Shown: positions 26,406 to 35,195, counted from the first letter of the stretch. The stretch is DNA of 59,812 nt from CAZCQP01 sp964500895 (GCA_964500895.1 CAZCQP010000012.1:1-59812); one strand, 5' to 3'. Numbers and translations are program-made. Notes: generated from the sequence alone by a model not told the origin.

Positions 26406-26903
26406 ATGGCAATTATAGCAGTTTTATGTGTGGCCGCCTTGGTGGCAGTCGACCAGTTGGCCAAAATTTGGGCCATTCAAACCCTGCGCACCGCCACCTC
26501 TGTGGTGGTGGTGCTTCAAAACTTTTTAGGGTTCACCTTTGTTGAAAACCGGGGGGCCGCCTTTGGCATTTTGCAAGGGGCCCGTTGGTTTTTTGTGGTG
26601 CTCACCCTTGTGGTTTTGGGGGGCATGGCCTATGTTTACCCCCGAATGCCCAAGACCAAAACCTATGGCTGGGTGCGGTTTGCATTGATTCTTATTGCCG
26701 CCGGGGCCATTGGCAACTTTATAGACCGGCTTTTAAAAGGCTACGTGGTAGATTTTTTAATGTTTTTATTCATAGAATTTCCCGTGTTTAACATTGCAGA
26801 CATCTTTGTGGTGTGCGGCACCCTTTTACTGGCAGTGGTCATGCTGTTTTTTATAAAAGATGAACAGCCCCCGGCCAAACCTTTGCCGGAAGACAAGGTG
26901 TAA
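26406..26903 (+). CDS. lspA: Lipoprotein signal peptidase II
   Basis: LspA removes signal peptides from prolipoproteins in the membrane. The 165-residue protein has four hydrophobic helices and the family motifs: DQLAKIWA, FVENRGAAFGIL, GAIGNFIDRLLKGYVVDF and FNIADIFVVCG, which include both catalytic aspartates. An AGGAG lies before the ATG. It is followed 3 bp later by the RluD-type synthase, a pairing common in Firmicutes. Confidence 0.96.
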   Translation: MAIIAVLCVAALVAVDQLAKIWAIQTLRTATSVVVVLQNFLGFTFVENRGAAFGILQGARWFFVVLTLVVLGGMAYVYPRMPKTKTYGWVRFALILIAAGAIGNFIDRLLKGYVVDFLMFLFIEFPVFNIADIFVVCGTLLLAVVMLFFIKDEQPPAKPLPEDKV

Positions 26904-26906
26904 GCC

Positions 26907-27851
26907 ATGGAACAACAACCTGCAACATACGAAGACTTTTTTGAAGCCCTTATCTCTGAACAGGCAGAAGGACAGCGGCTGGATGCCTATTTGGCCCAGG
27001 CCATGGCTGGCTTTTCCCGCAGTGCTGTGCAAAAAATGTTGGAAGCCCAGCTTGTGACGGTGAACGACAAGCCGGCCAAAGCAGGGCAAAAGCTGAAAAC
27101 CGGAGACACCATTGCCGCTTTTGTGCCCCCCCCTGTTGCTCTGGAAGCCCAGCCGGAAGCCATGCCTTTAGCCATTGTATACGAAGACCCCCATTTGCTG
27201 GTGGTGGACAAGCCCAAAGGGCTTGTTGTCCATCCTGGGGCTGGAAACACCACAGGCACATTGGTCAGTGGTTTGCTGCACCATTGCAGGGGCCAGCTTT
27301 CCGGCATAAACGGTGTGTTGCGCCCGGGCATTGTGCACCGCATAGACAAAGACACCTCTGGGTTGTTGGTGGTGGCGAAAACAGATGCGGCCCACCGGCA
27401 TTTGTCTGAACAGCTTGCCGCCCATTCTGTAGACCGGGCGTACAACGCCATTGTTCATGGTGTGCTGAAAACACCAGCGGGCACGGTGAACGCCCCTGTG
27501 GGCAGGCACCCGGTGCAGCGCACCAAAATGGCCATTAACCATCACCATGGCAAACACGCCGTCACCCATTATCGGGTGCTAGAGGCTTTTCATAAACACA
27601 CCTTTATTGAGGCACGGCTGGAAACCGGGCGTACCCATCAAATACGGGTACACATGGCTTCCTTGGGCCACCCCCTGCTTGGGGATGACGTTTACGGGCC
27701 CAAAACATCCAAACCGGCTTGCACCGGCCAGGCCCTTCATGCCCGGCTTTTAGGATTCACACACCCGGCCACCGGGGAACGGCTAAGCTTTGAATCTCCC
27801 CTGCCGGGTTATTTTGAAGCGTTGCTGCAACAGTTACGCAATATGCAATAA
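26907..27851 (+). CDS. RluA/RluD family pseudouridine synthase
   Basis: This 314-residue enzyme converts uridines to pseudouridine in RNA. An N-terminal S4 RNA-binding domain (about 20-75: QRLDAYLAQAMAGFSRSAVQ) precedes the catalytic domain with HRIDKDTSGLLVVAKT, whose aspartate is catalytic, and ETGRTHQIRVHMASLGHPLLGD. Architecture matches RluD, which modifies 23S rRNA helix 69, but paralogues look alike, so the exact target is uncertain. It follows lspA closely. Confidence 0.93.
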   Translation: MEQQPATYEDFFEALISEQAEGQRLDAYLAQAMAGFSRSAVQKMLEAQLVTVNDKPAKAGQKLKTGDTIAAFVPPPVALEAQPEAMPLAIVYEDPHLLVVDKPKGLVVHPGAGNTTGTLVSGLLHHCRGQLSGINGVLRPGIVHRIDKDTSGLLVVAKTDAAHRHLSEQLAAHSVDRAYNAIVHGVLKTPAGTVNAPVGRHPVQRTKMAINHHHGKHAVTHYRVLEAFHKHTFIEARLETGRTHQIRVHMASLGHPLLGDDVYGPKTSKPACTGQALHARLLGFTHPATGERLSFESPLPGYFEALLQQLRNMQ

Positions 27852-27881
27852 CAGATATTATGCGCACAAGGAGGGAATACC

Positions 27882-28811
27882 TTGGCTCTGCTTGGCAAGG
27901 ATTTTATCGGGCTAAAGGACCTTTCTGCCGATGACATTTTGTACATTTTAGAAACGGCAGAAACCATGAAGCATGTTTTAAGCCAGAAAAACAAAAAATC
28001 ACCTTATTTGCAGGGCAAGTCCATTGTGCTGCTTTTTTATGAGAAATCTGCCAGAACCAAGCTGTCTTACGAGCTGGCGGCCCAATACTTATCCGCAAGC
28101 TTTGTGGATATGTCTGTGTCCACAGACTTATCCCACCAAAGCAGCCTGTTAGATGCCGGCCGCATTGTGGACCAAATGGGCAGTGATTACATCATTGTGC
28201 GCCATCCGGCTTCTGGTTCTGCCCAACTGCTGGCGGAAAACGTGTCTGCCAGCGTCATTAATGCGGGAGACGGCCTGAACGAAGCCCCAAGCCAAGCCCT
28301 GATTGACCTTTTAACCATCAAAAACCAAAAAGGCGGCTTTAAAGGGCTGAAAGTGGCCATCATTGGGGATGTGGTGTTCGACCGGGTGGCCAAGAGCAAC
28401 ATTTTCGGGCTGGTGAAGCTGGGGGCGGAAGTTTCTGTGGCCGCACCCCCAACATTAATTCCCTATCAACTGGAAAGCCTTGGGGTAACCACCTACAACG
28501 ACGCCGCCGAAGCCGCACGGGGTGCCGATGTGATTATGGTACTTCGGATGCTGCCTGAACGCCAGAACGAGCATTTTGTTCCATCTTTAAACGAATATAA
28601 AACCTTTTTTAAAGTGAACGAACGCATGGTGCGCCATGCCGCCAAAAACGTGATCATCATGCACCCCGGGCCCATTAACCGGGGCATTGAAATTTCTTCG
28701 GAAGTGATTGATTCCAGCGCCTGTTTAACCAACGACCAAATCGGCAACGGGGTGTCTGTTAAAATGGCGCTGTTATATTTGCTGTCTTTGAAAGGGGTGC
28801 GCTTGCCATGA
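27882..28811 (+). CDS. pyrB: Aspartate carbamoyltransferase-like protein, altered active site
   Basis: The 309-residue protein has the full ATCase fold and clear similarity to PyrB, from a TTG start after GAGGG. However, several catalytic positions differ (E. coli numbering). The STRTR loop is SARTK (T53A). The lysine of the 80s loop (K84) is missing, with SHQSSLLDA in place of QKGETLYD. HPTQ is APSQ (H134A), and RVQ is RML (Q231L). R54, T55, R105 (VRHP), R167 and R229 remain. It overlaps the next, pyrC-like gene by 4 bp. Activity as an ATCase is doubtful; a structural or paralogous role is possible. Confidence 0.8.
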   Translation: MALLGKDFIGLKDLSADDILYILETAETMKHVLSQKNKKSPYLQGKSIVLLFYEKSARTKLSYELAAQYLSASFVDMSVSTDLSHQSSLLDAGRIVDQMGSDYIIVRHPASGSAQLLAENVSASVINAGDGLNEAPSQALIDLLTIKNQKGGFKGLKVAIIGDVVFDRVAKSNIFGLVKLGAEVSVAAPPTLIPYQLESLGVTTYNDAAEAARGADVIMVLRMLPERQNEHFVPSLNEYKTFFKVNERMVRHAAKNVIIMHPGPINRGIEISSEVIDSSACLTNDQIGNGVSVKMALLYLLSLKGVRLP

Positions 28812-30097
28812 AACTGTGCATTCAAAACGGGTGGGTGTGTAACCATAACCAGCCCCCGGTGCAACAAGACATCCTGATTGAAGACGGGTGCATCGCACAG
28901 GTGGGGTGCGTCCTGGACTGCCAATTGCCGGACGTTGTAGACACCATTGATGCCACGGGCCTGTATGTCATTCCCGGCTTGATTGACATGTACTGCCGTG
29001 TGGGTGAACCCGGGTATGAGCACGAAGAAGACATGGTTTCTGCCTCTAAAAGCGCCGCAAAAGGCGGCTTCACCACCATCACCTGCTTGCCCAACACCAA
29101 CCCGGTGATAGACAACAAAACTGTGGTGGACTACATCAACATGAAAAGCAAAACGTTATCCATGGTGAATTTTTACCCTTACGGCAGCATGACCAAGGCT
29201 TGCAAAGGGGAATCTTTAGCAGAAATTGGCCAGATGGTGCGTGCTGGGGCGGTGGGCATTTCCGATGCGGGCTGTAGCATTCAAAACGCCAACCTCATGC
29301 GCAAAATATTGCTTTATTCTGGCATGTTTAACGTGCCGGTCATTGCCACTTCTGCCGATGCCAGCCTTACCGGCCAGGGCGTGGTCAACCGCAGCCAGGT
29401 TTCCACCCTTATCGGCCTTTTGGGCATTCCCAGAGAGGCAGAGGAAGTGAGTGTGGCGCGAAACATTTTGTTGTGCAAGTACAATAAATCTCGGTTGCAT
29501 TTGACCCATTTAACCACCCGGGGCGCTGTGGAAATGGTGCGCCGGGCCAAAGAGGACGGGGTGACTGTCACCGCCGAATGCAGCCCCCATTATTTTAGCC
29601 TGCGGGAAGATGCCGCCGGCTCTTATAACACTTTGGCCAAGGTGATGCCCCCCTTGCGCACCCAAGACGACATGAACGCTATTATTGAAGGGCTTTTGGA
29701 TGGCACGCTGGACGTGATTTCCTCTGGCCATACCCCCACCACCATTGAAAGCAAGCACGTGGAGTTTGATAAAGCTTCCTGGGGCATTTCATCCCTAGAA
29801 ACTGCCTTTTGTGTGTCTTATACAGAGCTGGTTAAAACCGGCAAACTAACGCTGCCCCAGCTGGTAGCCAAAATGTGTAAAAACCCGGCGCAAATATTGG
29901 GGTTTGCTTCTAAGGGGGAAATTCGGCCTGGATTTGATGCAGATCTTTTAATTTTTGGCACACAGGAGTGTTTCACCATCAAAGGGGCAGACTTTGCCTC
30001 CAAGGCAAAGTTTTCGCCTTTTGAAGGCCGGGAAATGTACGGGGATGTGCGTTATACCATTGTGAACGGGGAAGTGGTTTATTTAGGCCGGGAGTAA
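28808..30097 (+). CDS. pyrC: Dihydroorotase-like protein lacking metal ligands (pseudo-DHOase)
   Basis: This 429-residue amidohydrolase-fold protein aligns along its length with class I dihydroorotase. The metal and substrate residues are lost: the usual D-x-H-V-H-x-R-E-P-G reads DMYCRVGEPG, HCED reads TSAD, SPHH reads SPHY, and the DHAPH aspartate is replaced (SSGHTPT). The HLTH histidine pair position is kept. It should therefore not work as a normal dihydroorotase. In some bacteria an inactive PyrC homologue supports ATCase assembly; here the overlapping ATCase-like partner is altered too. It ends just before hairpin repeat copy A. Confidence 0.82.
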   Translation: MKLCIQNGWVCNHNQPPVQQDILIEDGCIAQVGCVLDCQLPDVVDTIDATGLYVIPGLIDMYCRVGEPGYEHEEDMVSASKSAAKGGFTTITCLPNTNPVIDNKTVVDYINMKSKTLSMVNFYPYGSMTKACKGESLAEIGQMVRAGAVGISDAGCSIQNANLMRKILLYSGMFNVPVIATSADASLTGQGVVNRSQVSTLIGLLGIPREAEEVSVARNILLCKYNKSRLHLTHLTTRGAVEMVRRAKEDGVTVTAECSPHYFSLREDAAGSYNTLAKVMPPLRTQDDMNAIIEGLLDGTLDVISSGHTPTTIESKHVEFDKASWGISSLETAFCVSYTELVKTGKLTLPQLVAKMCKNPAQILGFASKGEIRPGFDADLLIFGTQECFTIKGADFASKAKFSPFEGREMYGDVRYTIVNGEVVYLGRE

Positions 30098-30102
30098 AAT
30101 TT

Positions 30103-30252
30103 AAGACCTTGGGAAACTTTTTCGAGAAAAAGTTTCCCAACCCCCTTCAAAAAGCTTTGGTTTGAATGCCGCAAATGCGGCATTTTCGTAAAATTCTTTG
30201 CTTCTTTCTTATAAGAAAGAAGTGGGGTTCGGGGCAAAGCCCCGAGGTTTTT
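30103..30252. repeat. Serial-hairpin intergenic repeat, copy A
   Basis: Four successive hairpins fill the gap between convergent pyrC-like and bcp genes: TTGGGAAACTTTTTC with GAAAAAGTTTCCCAA (30109-30140); AATGCCGCA with TGCGGCATT (30165-30184); a 22-bp perfect palindrome (30201-30222, CTTCTTTCTTA arm); and CGGGGC with GCCCCG (30230-30244) followed by T. The sequence matches copy B at 48615-48766 nearly base for base and partly copy C at 1-58. It may also work as a two-way terminator here. Confidence 0.85.
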
Positions 30253-30707
30253 TACCCCAAATATTCTAAAATCTCGGCCGCATTGGTATCCGGCTTCACC
30301 TTGGGCATCACCTTTTCAATGATGCCGTTTTCATCAATGATGTAGGTGGTGCGCACCACACCCATAGACACCTTGCCGTAGTTTTTCTTTTCCTGCCACA
30401 CGTCATACGCTTGAATGGCCTGAAGCTCCGGGTCCGACAGCAAAATAAAAGGCAAGTTATATTTTTCTGCAAACTTTTGGTGTGCGCTTACACTGTCTTT
30501 GCTAATGCCAATGACCACTACATTTTTTTCCTTGAACGCTTCGTAGGCTGCCCCAAAAGCACAAGCTTGGCGGGTGCATCCAGGGGTATTGTCTTTCGGG
30601 TAAAAATACAAAACAACTTTCTTGCCCACAAAATCGGACAGGGAAACGGTGTTGCCATCTTTATCGCTTAATGCAAAATTGGGCGCTTTTGTTTTTTCAG
30701 CTAACAT
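30252..30707 (-). CDS. bcp: Thioredoxin-dependent thiol peroxidase (BCP/PrxQ)
   Basis: This 151-residue peroxiredoxin reduces peroxides using thioredoxin. It shows the family start (APNFALSDKDGNTVSLSDFVGKKVVLYFYPKDNTPGCTRQACAF, quoted here only as APNFALSD...YFYPKDNTPGCT), with the peroxidatic Cys in PGCTRQAC. The usual resolving Cys five residues on is present. It is cytoplasmic and lies 3 bp after yaaA on the same strand, giving a two-gene peroxide-defence operon. Confidence 0.95.
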   Translation of the reverse strand: MLAEKTKAPNFALSDKDGNTVSLSDFVGKKVVLYFYPKDNTPGCTRQACAFGAAYEAFKEKNVVVIGISKDSVSAHQKFAEKYNLPFILLSDPELQAIQAYDVWQEKKNYGKVSMGVVRTTYIIDENGIIEKVMPKVKPDTNAAEILEYLG

Positions 30708-30710
30708 CTT

Positions 30711-31457
30711 TTACACTCCTTTTATGAATATGTAGTTATTCTCTGTTGAAAGGGGCTGGCTATACCTATACCCCAGCAGATGAAAGGCTTTAATACCCTC
30801 CGGGGTTTGCACATTGTGTTCTGCCAGAAACCGCACCATTTCCCCCCGAGCCATCTTACACATGGTGCCCTTTTCAATCACTTTTCCGTCTTTCAGCTCG
30901 CCAAATGTGCAAGTCAGCCACTGGGTACTCTTTTTTAAATGGGGTGCAACGGCTTTGCTGTATTCTTTCGATGCCAGGTTTAATATAAAATCTGTTTCTT
31001 TTTCCAGCTGTTGTGCCAGCTGCTCCCCCCAAAAAGCGTAAAGGTTCTGGGCACCGTCTACAGAAAGCTTAGCCTGCATTTCCAGCCTATAGGGCACCAC
31101 CCCGTCAAAAGGGCGCAACAGCCCATAAAAACCGGAAAGAATGCGCAGATGGGTTTTAATAAAATCGAAGTGCCTAAACTCAAAAACGTTTGGTGCCATG
31201 TATTGGAATTGAATCCCTTCGTAAGACAAAATGGCGGGGGTTAAGTTGTTGTTAAGGTTCATGTTTTCCAGCCGCTGCATATTCAGCTTTGCAATACTTT
31301 CGTTACATGCCCACAACGTTTTCAAGGCATCATAGCCCATGGTTTGCAGATTGCTTTTTAAAATTTCCGCCTGGGCTAAAAATAAGGGCAGTGATTCATG
31401 GGGCAAGCTGTGGGCATCCACATGCATTTTCTTTGCAGGGGATATGATGATGCGCAT
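30711..31457 (-). CDS. yaaA: Peroxide stress protein YaaA
   Basis: YaaA (DUF328/UPF0246) limits damage from hydrogen peroxide, in E. coli by lowering free iron. The 248-residue protein begins with the hallmark MRIIISPAKKM and carries YEGIQFQYM, RILSGFYGLLRPFDGVVPYRLEM (given as a short stretch), NLASKEYSKAV and FHLLGYRYS. Length is normal. It leads the yaaA-bcp operon on the minus strand, which supports a role in oxidative stress for both. Confidence 0.95.
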   Translation of the reverse strand: MRIIISPAKKMHVDAHSLPHESLPLFLAQAEILKSNLQTMGYDALKTLWACNESIAKLNMQRLENMNLNNNLTPAILSYEGIQFQYMAPNVFEFRHFDFIKTHLRILSGFYGLLRPFDGVVPYRLEMQAKLSVDGAQNLYAFWGEQLAQQLEKETDFILNLASKEYSKAVAPHLKKSTQWLTCTFGELKDGKVIEKGTMCKMARGEMVRFLAEHNVQTPEGIKAFHLLGYRYSQPLSTENNYIFIKGV

Positions 31458-31483
31458 GGTATCACCGTCCTTTGCAATGTTCT

Positions 31484-31509
31484 AAGCCCCAGGGTAAACC
31501 CCGGGGCTT
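31484..31509 (-). terminator. Hairpin at the 3' end of the chemoreceptor gene
   Basis: AAGCCCC aGGGT aa ACCCc GGGGCTT forms a strong stem between the chemoreceptor stop and yaaA. There is no clear U run on the minus-strand side, so termination efficiency is uncertain. Confidence 0.5.
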
Positions 31510-31523
31510 CTTTAAAGAATGCT

Positions 31524-34052
31524 TTAAATTTTAAACTTATTTACCAAATTACCCAGCAGCACAGACTGGCTGTTCAGTTCCTGTGCCGTGGAAGCCGATT
31601 CCTTGGACGTTAAGGAATTGCGATGCACCACTTCGGAAATCTGGTCCACCCCGGATGCAATGTGGGTAATGTTATCTGCCTGTTTTTTCGTTGCATCAAA
31701 GATGTGGTTAATAATTTGAGACACGGCATTAATGTCGTCAATAATTTTTTGCAAGGAATGCGCCGTGGTTTGGGCGGTGCTTGCCCCATCATCAATTTTA
31801 GCCAGTGTGTCTTCAATTAAGCCGGTAATGTCTTGGGCGGCACGCTTGCTTCGGCCTGCCAGTGAACGCACTTCCTCTGCAACCACCGCAAAGCCCTTGC
31901 CGTGGGCACCTGCCCGAGCCGCTTCCACCGCTGCATTTAAAGCCAACAGGTTGGTTTGGAACGCAATATCGTCTATCACCCGTATAATCTTGGCAATGTT
32001 GCCAGAGGCTTCTTTTATGTCGTTCATGGACTCCAGCATTTTCCGCATTTCTTCATTGCCGTCTTTGGCATTCTCTATGGATGTAAGGGAATAATCGTAC
32101 ACATGCTGGGCATCGCTGGCGGTTTTTTGGGTTTGCTCGTTAATGTCGGTGATGGCGGAACCCAATTCTTCCACCGTGCTGTACTGGCGCTCTGCATCGT
32201 TGGCCAGTTCAAAGGAAGATTCGGAAATCTTATTGGCACCGGAAAGCACATGGTCTGCCGATGCTTGAATGTCTGAAATAGTCCCAGCCAACGTCTGCGC
32301 AATGTTGTTAATAGACACTTTAATGCGGTCATACTGCCCCACATATTCATTGGTGATGGTGTGGCTTAAGTCGCCGTTTGAAATGGCACTGAGCACGTCG
32401 GTCATTTCACCAATATAGGCGCTGATGGAACGCACCATTTTGTTTAGCGAAAGCATCATTTCATTAAAACAGCCTGCATACTTTTTGTCAATGGTCACAT
32501 CAAAATCACCTTCAGACAACTTGGCCAATATCCGGTTGCTTTCCTGAATGGGCTGTTCAATGGCGTGCAGCAGCTCGTTCATCTTGTCCGCCGCCACGTG
32601 CCAATCCCCTTGGTATTTGTCTGTGTCAATTTTAAAGGTTAAATCCCCGTGGGTGGCAGCCGTGGCACAAGCCGTAATGTCAGCGTTTATGTTAGACAAG
32701 TTGGCCTTCACTGAATCAAACATCTGGTTGGCAATCACCCGCTGGCCAGGGTATTCCGGCAGGGTAACAGAGAAATTACCATTGCCAAGGTCTGCAAATT
32801 TGCTTAAGATGTCCAGCATATCGGCAACCAAGACCCCCACTGTGTTGTTCACACTTTCTGCAATGCTTTTGTACTCCCCTGAAAACTGGCTGGTGTCAAT
32901 GGGCAGTGCTTCCAGTTCCCCCTGCTCAAAATGCTTGGAAACCGCAATGATACTGTCTGCCAAACCCCGCATGGTATCCCGCATGAGCAAAAAGGAGGCC
33001 GTTAAGCTGCCCAATTCATCGTTGCTCGCTTTGTGCAATTGAATGCTGAAATTACCCTTGGCAATGTCCTTGGCCGCAGCATCCAGCGCCGTAATGGGGC
33101 TCATCAACCGTGAAGTGATGAAGTACATGAGCAAAGACCCCAAAATACAGGTGATGAAGGAAACAATAAACCCTATTATAATATGTTTATAGCTTAACGC
33201 CTTACTCTTGTCCAGAATGCTGTAGGCATACCATTGGGTGCCCGGCAAATCTTCGGACCGGTGTATAATTTCTTTTTCGCCCTCTGTGGAGGTGTATTCT
33301 AAAAAAGTATCTTCATTAAGGGCCTCTAAAGGAATGCCCAATTCACTAATGTTTTTGCCAATAAATTCTGCATTGGTGGAAGAGGCAATCGTACCAAAAG
33401 CGTCTGCAATAAACGTAGCCCGCACTGCCGAAGACGTATTAGCCTGCAAGTACCGGGTGACGCCCTCTGTATGCACAGGAACAGCCACCATACCCAAAAA
33501 TGTATCACCTTCAAAAATTGGCTTTGAATACCAACATTCCATAATGCCGGTCACTGGGGATGGCGTTACCTGGCTTACCCAGCGGTTGCCTTTTAACCCT
33601 TCTTCACAGTTGCGCACAAAAGGGGGTATTTCCATGGCGTTTAGCCCTACCCCTTCATCGCCCTTTCCCGTCACCACAATGTCGAAATTGCTGTTAAGTA
33701 AAACGGTGTTGGCGTAAAGGCTATAGTCCCCTAAGTCAATGTTGTTTTTAAATACCACGCTCAAAGCCGCTGCCGCGTCCTCCAGGCTTCCCCCTCTGGC
33801 GGCCGCCTGCACCTCTGGCAAGTCGTAACTGGCATCCACCATGGCCCAGGCGTTATCGTTCCATTGGCTAGAGATAGCAGCCAGCCTGCTCACTTCCGAT
33901 TCCAGCAGGATGTCCATGGCGTCTCGCATCATTCTGTTGCTTTCTTCCCCAGAAATAAGCGCCACTGCCACTTGCACAATAATTAAAATAACAATGATTG
34001 GAAGAAGAATCTTCCATTTAATGCTGCGTCCCTGAAGCTTCTTATTTTTCAT
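31524..34052 (-). CDS. Methyl-accepting chemotaxis protein with Cache-type sensor and HAMP array
   Basis: This 842-residue receptor has a first membrane helix (about 12-34), an extracellular region of about 250 residues with Cache-like features (DLGDYSLYANTVLLN, WVSQVTPSPVTG, MVAVPVHTEGVTRYLQ), a second helix (about 288-312) and a HAMP domain. Several further HAMP-like repeats follow (ADLGNGNFSVTLPEY, GDLTFKIDTDKYQGDW, EGDFDVTIDKKYAG, NGDLSHTITNEYVGQY) before the signalling hairpin with DDIAFQTNLLALNAAVEAAR (about 690-710). The ligand is unknown. No chemotaxis genes are nearby. Its promoter is back to back with that of the GNAT gene. Confidence 0.94.
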   Translation of the reverse strand: MKNKKLQGRSIKWKILLPIIVILIIVQVAVALISGEESNRMMRDAMDILLESEVSRLAAISSQWNDNAWAMVDASYDLPEVQAAARGGSLEDAAAALSVVFKNNIDLGDYSLYANTVLLNSNFDIVVTGKGDEGVGLNAMEIPPFVRNCEEGLKGNRWVSQVTPSPVTGIMECWYSKPIFEGDTFLGMVAVPVHTEGVTRYLQANTSSAVRATFIADAFGTIASSTNAEFIGKNISELGIPLEALNEDTFLEYTSTEGEKEIIHRSEDLPGTQWYAYSILDKSKALSYKHIIIGFIVSFITCILGSLLMYFITSRLMSPITALDAAAKDIAKGNFSIQLHKASNDELGSLTASFLLMRDTMRGLADSIIAVSKHFEQGELEALPIDTSQFSGEYKSIAESVNNTVGVLVADMLDILSKFADLGNGNFSVTLPEYPGQRVIANQMFDSVKANLSNINADITACATAATHGDLTFKIDTDKYQGDWHVAADKMNELLHAIEQPIQESNRILAKLSEGDFDVTIDKKYAGCFNEMMLSLNKMVRSISAYIGEMTDVLSAISNGDLSHTITNEYVGQYDRIKVSINNIAQTLAGTISDIQASADHVLSGANKISESSFELANDAERQYSTVEELGSAITDINEQTQKTASDAQHVYDYSLTSIENAKDGNEEMRKMLESMNDIKEASGNIAKIIRVIDDIAFQTNLLALNAAVEAARAGAHGKGFAVVAEEVRSLAGRSKRAAQDITGLIEDTLAKIDDGASTAQTTAHSLQKIIDDINAVSQIINHIFDATKKQADNITHIASGVDQISEVVHRNSLTSKESASTAQELNSQSVLLGNLVNKFKI

Positions 34053-34127
34053 GGGTTTCCTCCTTTTGTTGCTCTGTTGAGCGGCCGTATTCTGTGCGCA
34101 CCTTTTTTATGTTAAATTTTACTTCAT

Positions 34128-34156
34128 ATTATAGTGCACTGCTCTTTAAAAGTAAA
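34128..34156 (-). promoter_or_regulatory. Predicted chemoreceptor promoter
   Basis: On the minus strand TTTACT (34151-34156) and a perfect TATAAT (34128-34133) are 17 bp apart, about 75 bp before the receptor start. Its -35 lies only 5 bp from the -35 of the divergent GNAT promoter. Confidence 0.65.
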
Positions 34157-34161
34157 GGGGT

Positions 34162-34190
34162 TTGAAAATGCTATACTTTGCTGGTATACT
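34162..34190 (+). promoter_or_regulatory. Predicted promoter of the GNAT gene
   Basis: TTGAAA (34162-34167), a 17-bp spacer and TATACT (34185-34190) lie 35 bp before the ATG at 34225, which has GAAGGAGG in front. Confidence 0.65.
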
Positions 34191-34224
34191 AAAACCCACG
34201 TACCCTTGCTTGAAGGAGGCACCC

Positions 34225-35175
34225 ATGACCATTCAACCGCTGGAAATTTCCCAAATAAAAAGCGCAACTGCACTGGTTTGGAATGTTTTTTTAGAATTTG
34301 AAGCGCCGGATTATAGCAGTCAAGGCATTAAAACTTTTAGAAATTTTTTAGAAGATGCCCATGCTTTGTCTCAATTAACGTTTTTCGGCGCTTATGAAGG
34401 CGGTGCACTGGCCGGGGTTATTGCCCTGCGCAACAACCGCCACATTTCCCTGTTTTTTGTTGAAAAGGCATTTCAACACAAAGGCATTGGCAAAGCATTG
34501 TTTCAACAGGCCATAGGCCAATGCCAAGGGAAACATATGACCGTAAATTCCTCCCCCTATGCCGTTGCCATCTATGCAAAACTGGGGTTCACGGCCACTG
34601 GGCCGGAACAATTGCAAGACGGCATCCGGTTTACGCCCATGGTTTTTGACATGCCTGTTATACAATCCCAACGGCTTTATTTGCGTAAAATAACCGCCGC
34701 AGACTATGACCATCTGTCGCCTATGCTGCAAGATGCGGAAGTGATGCACGCCTGGGGCCATGGTTTCAGCCCAGAAGAAGTACGGGCATGGATGAATCGA
34801 CGGCTGGAAAGTTATGCACAAAACGGTTACAGCTACTTTTTGGCCATCCATAAAGAAAGCGGCAACGTGGTGGGGCAGATTGGCCTTTTAAATGAAGACG
34901 TAAACGGCCAGCCCTTTTTGGGTATTGGCTACATTCTAAACAAAGCCTACTGGCACCAGGGCTACGCCACCGAAGGGGCCAAAGCCTGCCTGGACTATGC
35001 CTTTCAGACGCTAAAAGCCACACAAGTGATTTGCGACATTCGGCCAGAAAACAAGGCTTCCATTGCTGTAGCCAAAAGGTTAGGCATGGCTTTAACCGAC
35101 CAGCATTTGAAGCACTACAAAGGCAAAGACCTTCCCCACCTGGTTTACACCATTTATTGCGGCGACAGCCGGTGA
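34225..35175 (+). CDS. Double GNAT-domain N-acetyltransferase
   Basis: The 316-residue protein joins two acetyltransferase domains. The first (about 1-137) has the acetyl-CoA loop EKAFQHKGIGKALFQ and a typical late-strand YAKLGF. The second (about 145-316) is of the RimJ/RimL type with QSQRLYLRKIT, NKAYWHQGYATEGAKACLDYAF and ENKASIAVAKRLGM. Substrates are unknown. The ATG at 34225 follows GAAGGAGG; an upstream in-frame ATG at 34162 would place the start inside the -35 box, so it is rejected. Confidence 0.9.
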   Translation: MTIQPLEISQIKSATALVWNVFLEFEAPDYSSQGIKTFRNFLEDAHALSQLTFFGAYEGGALAGVIALRNNRHISLFFVEKAFQHKGIGKALFQQAIGQCQGKHMTVNSSPYAVAIYAKLGFTATGPEQLQDGIRFTPMVFDMPVIQSQRLYLRKITAADYDHLSPMLQDAEVMHAWGHGFSPEEVRAWMNRRLESYAQNGYSYFLAIHKESGNVVGQIGLLNEDVNGQPFLGIGYILNKAYWHQGYATEGAKACLDYAFQTLKATQVICDIRPENKASIAVAKRLGMALTDQHLKHYKGKDLPHLVYTIYCGDSR

Positions 35176-35195
35176 GTTACTGCTAAAAATTTTCA

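Noticed and set aside
30103..30252. CRISPR array or tandem repeat
   Set aside because: The hairpins differ from one another, with no repeated unit and spacer pattern. No cas gene is in the window.
34162..34224. N-terminal extension of the GNAT gene from an ATG at 34162
   Set aside because: That ATG lies within the predicted -35 box and lacks a ribosome site, while the ATG at 34225 has GAAGGAGG.
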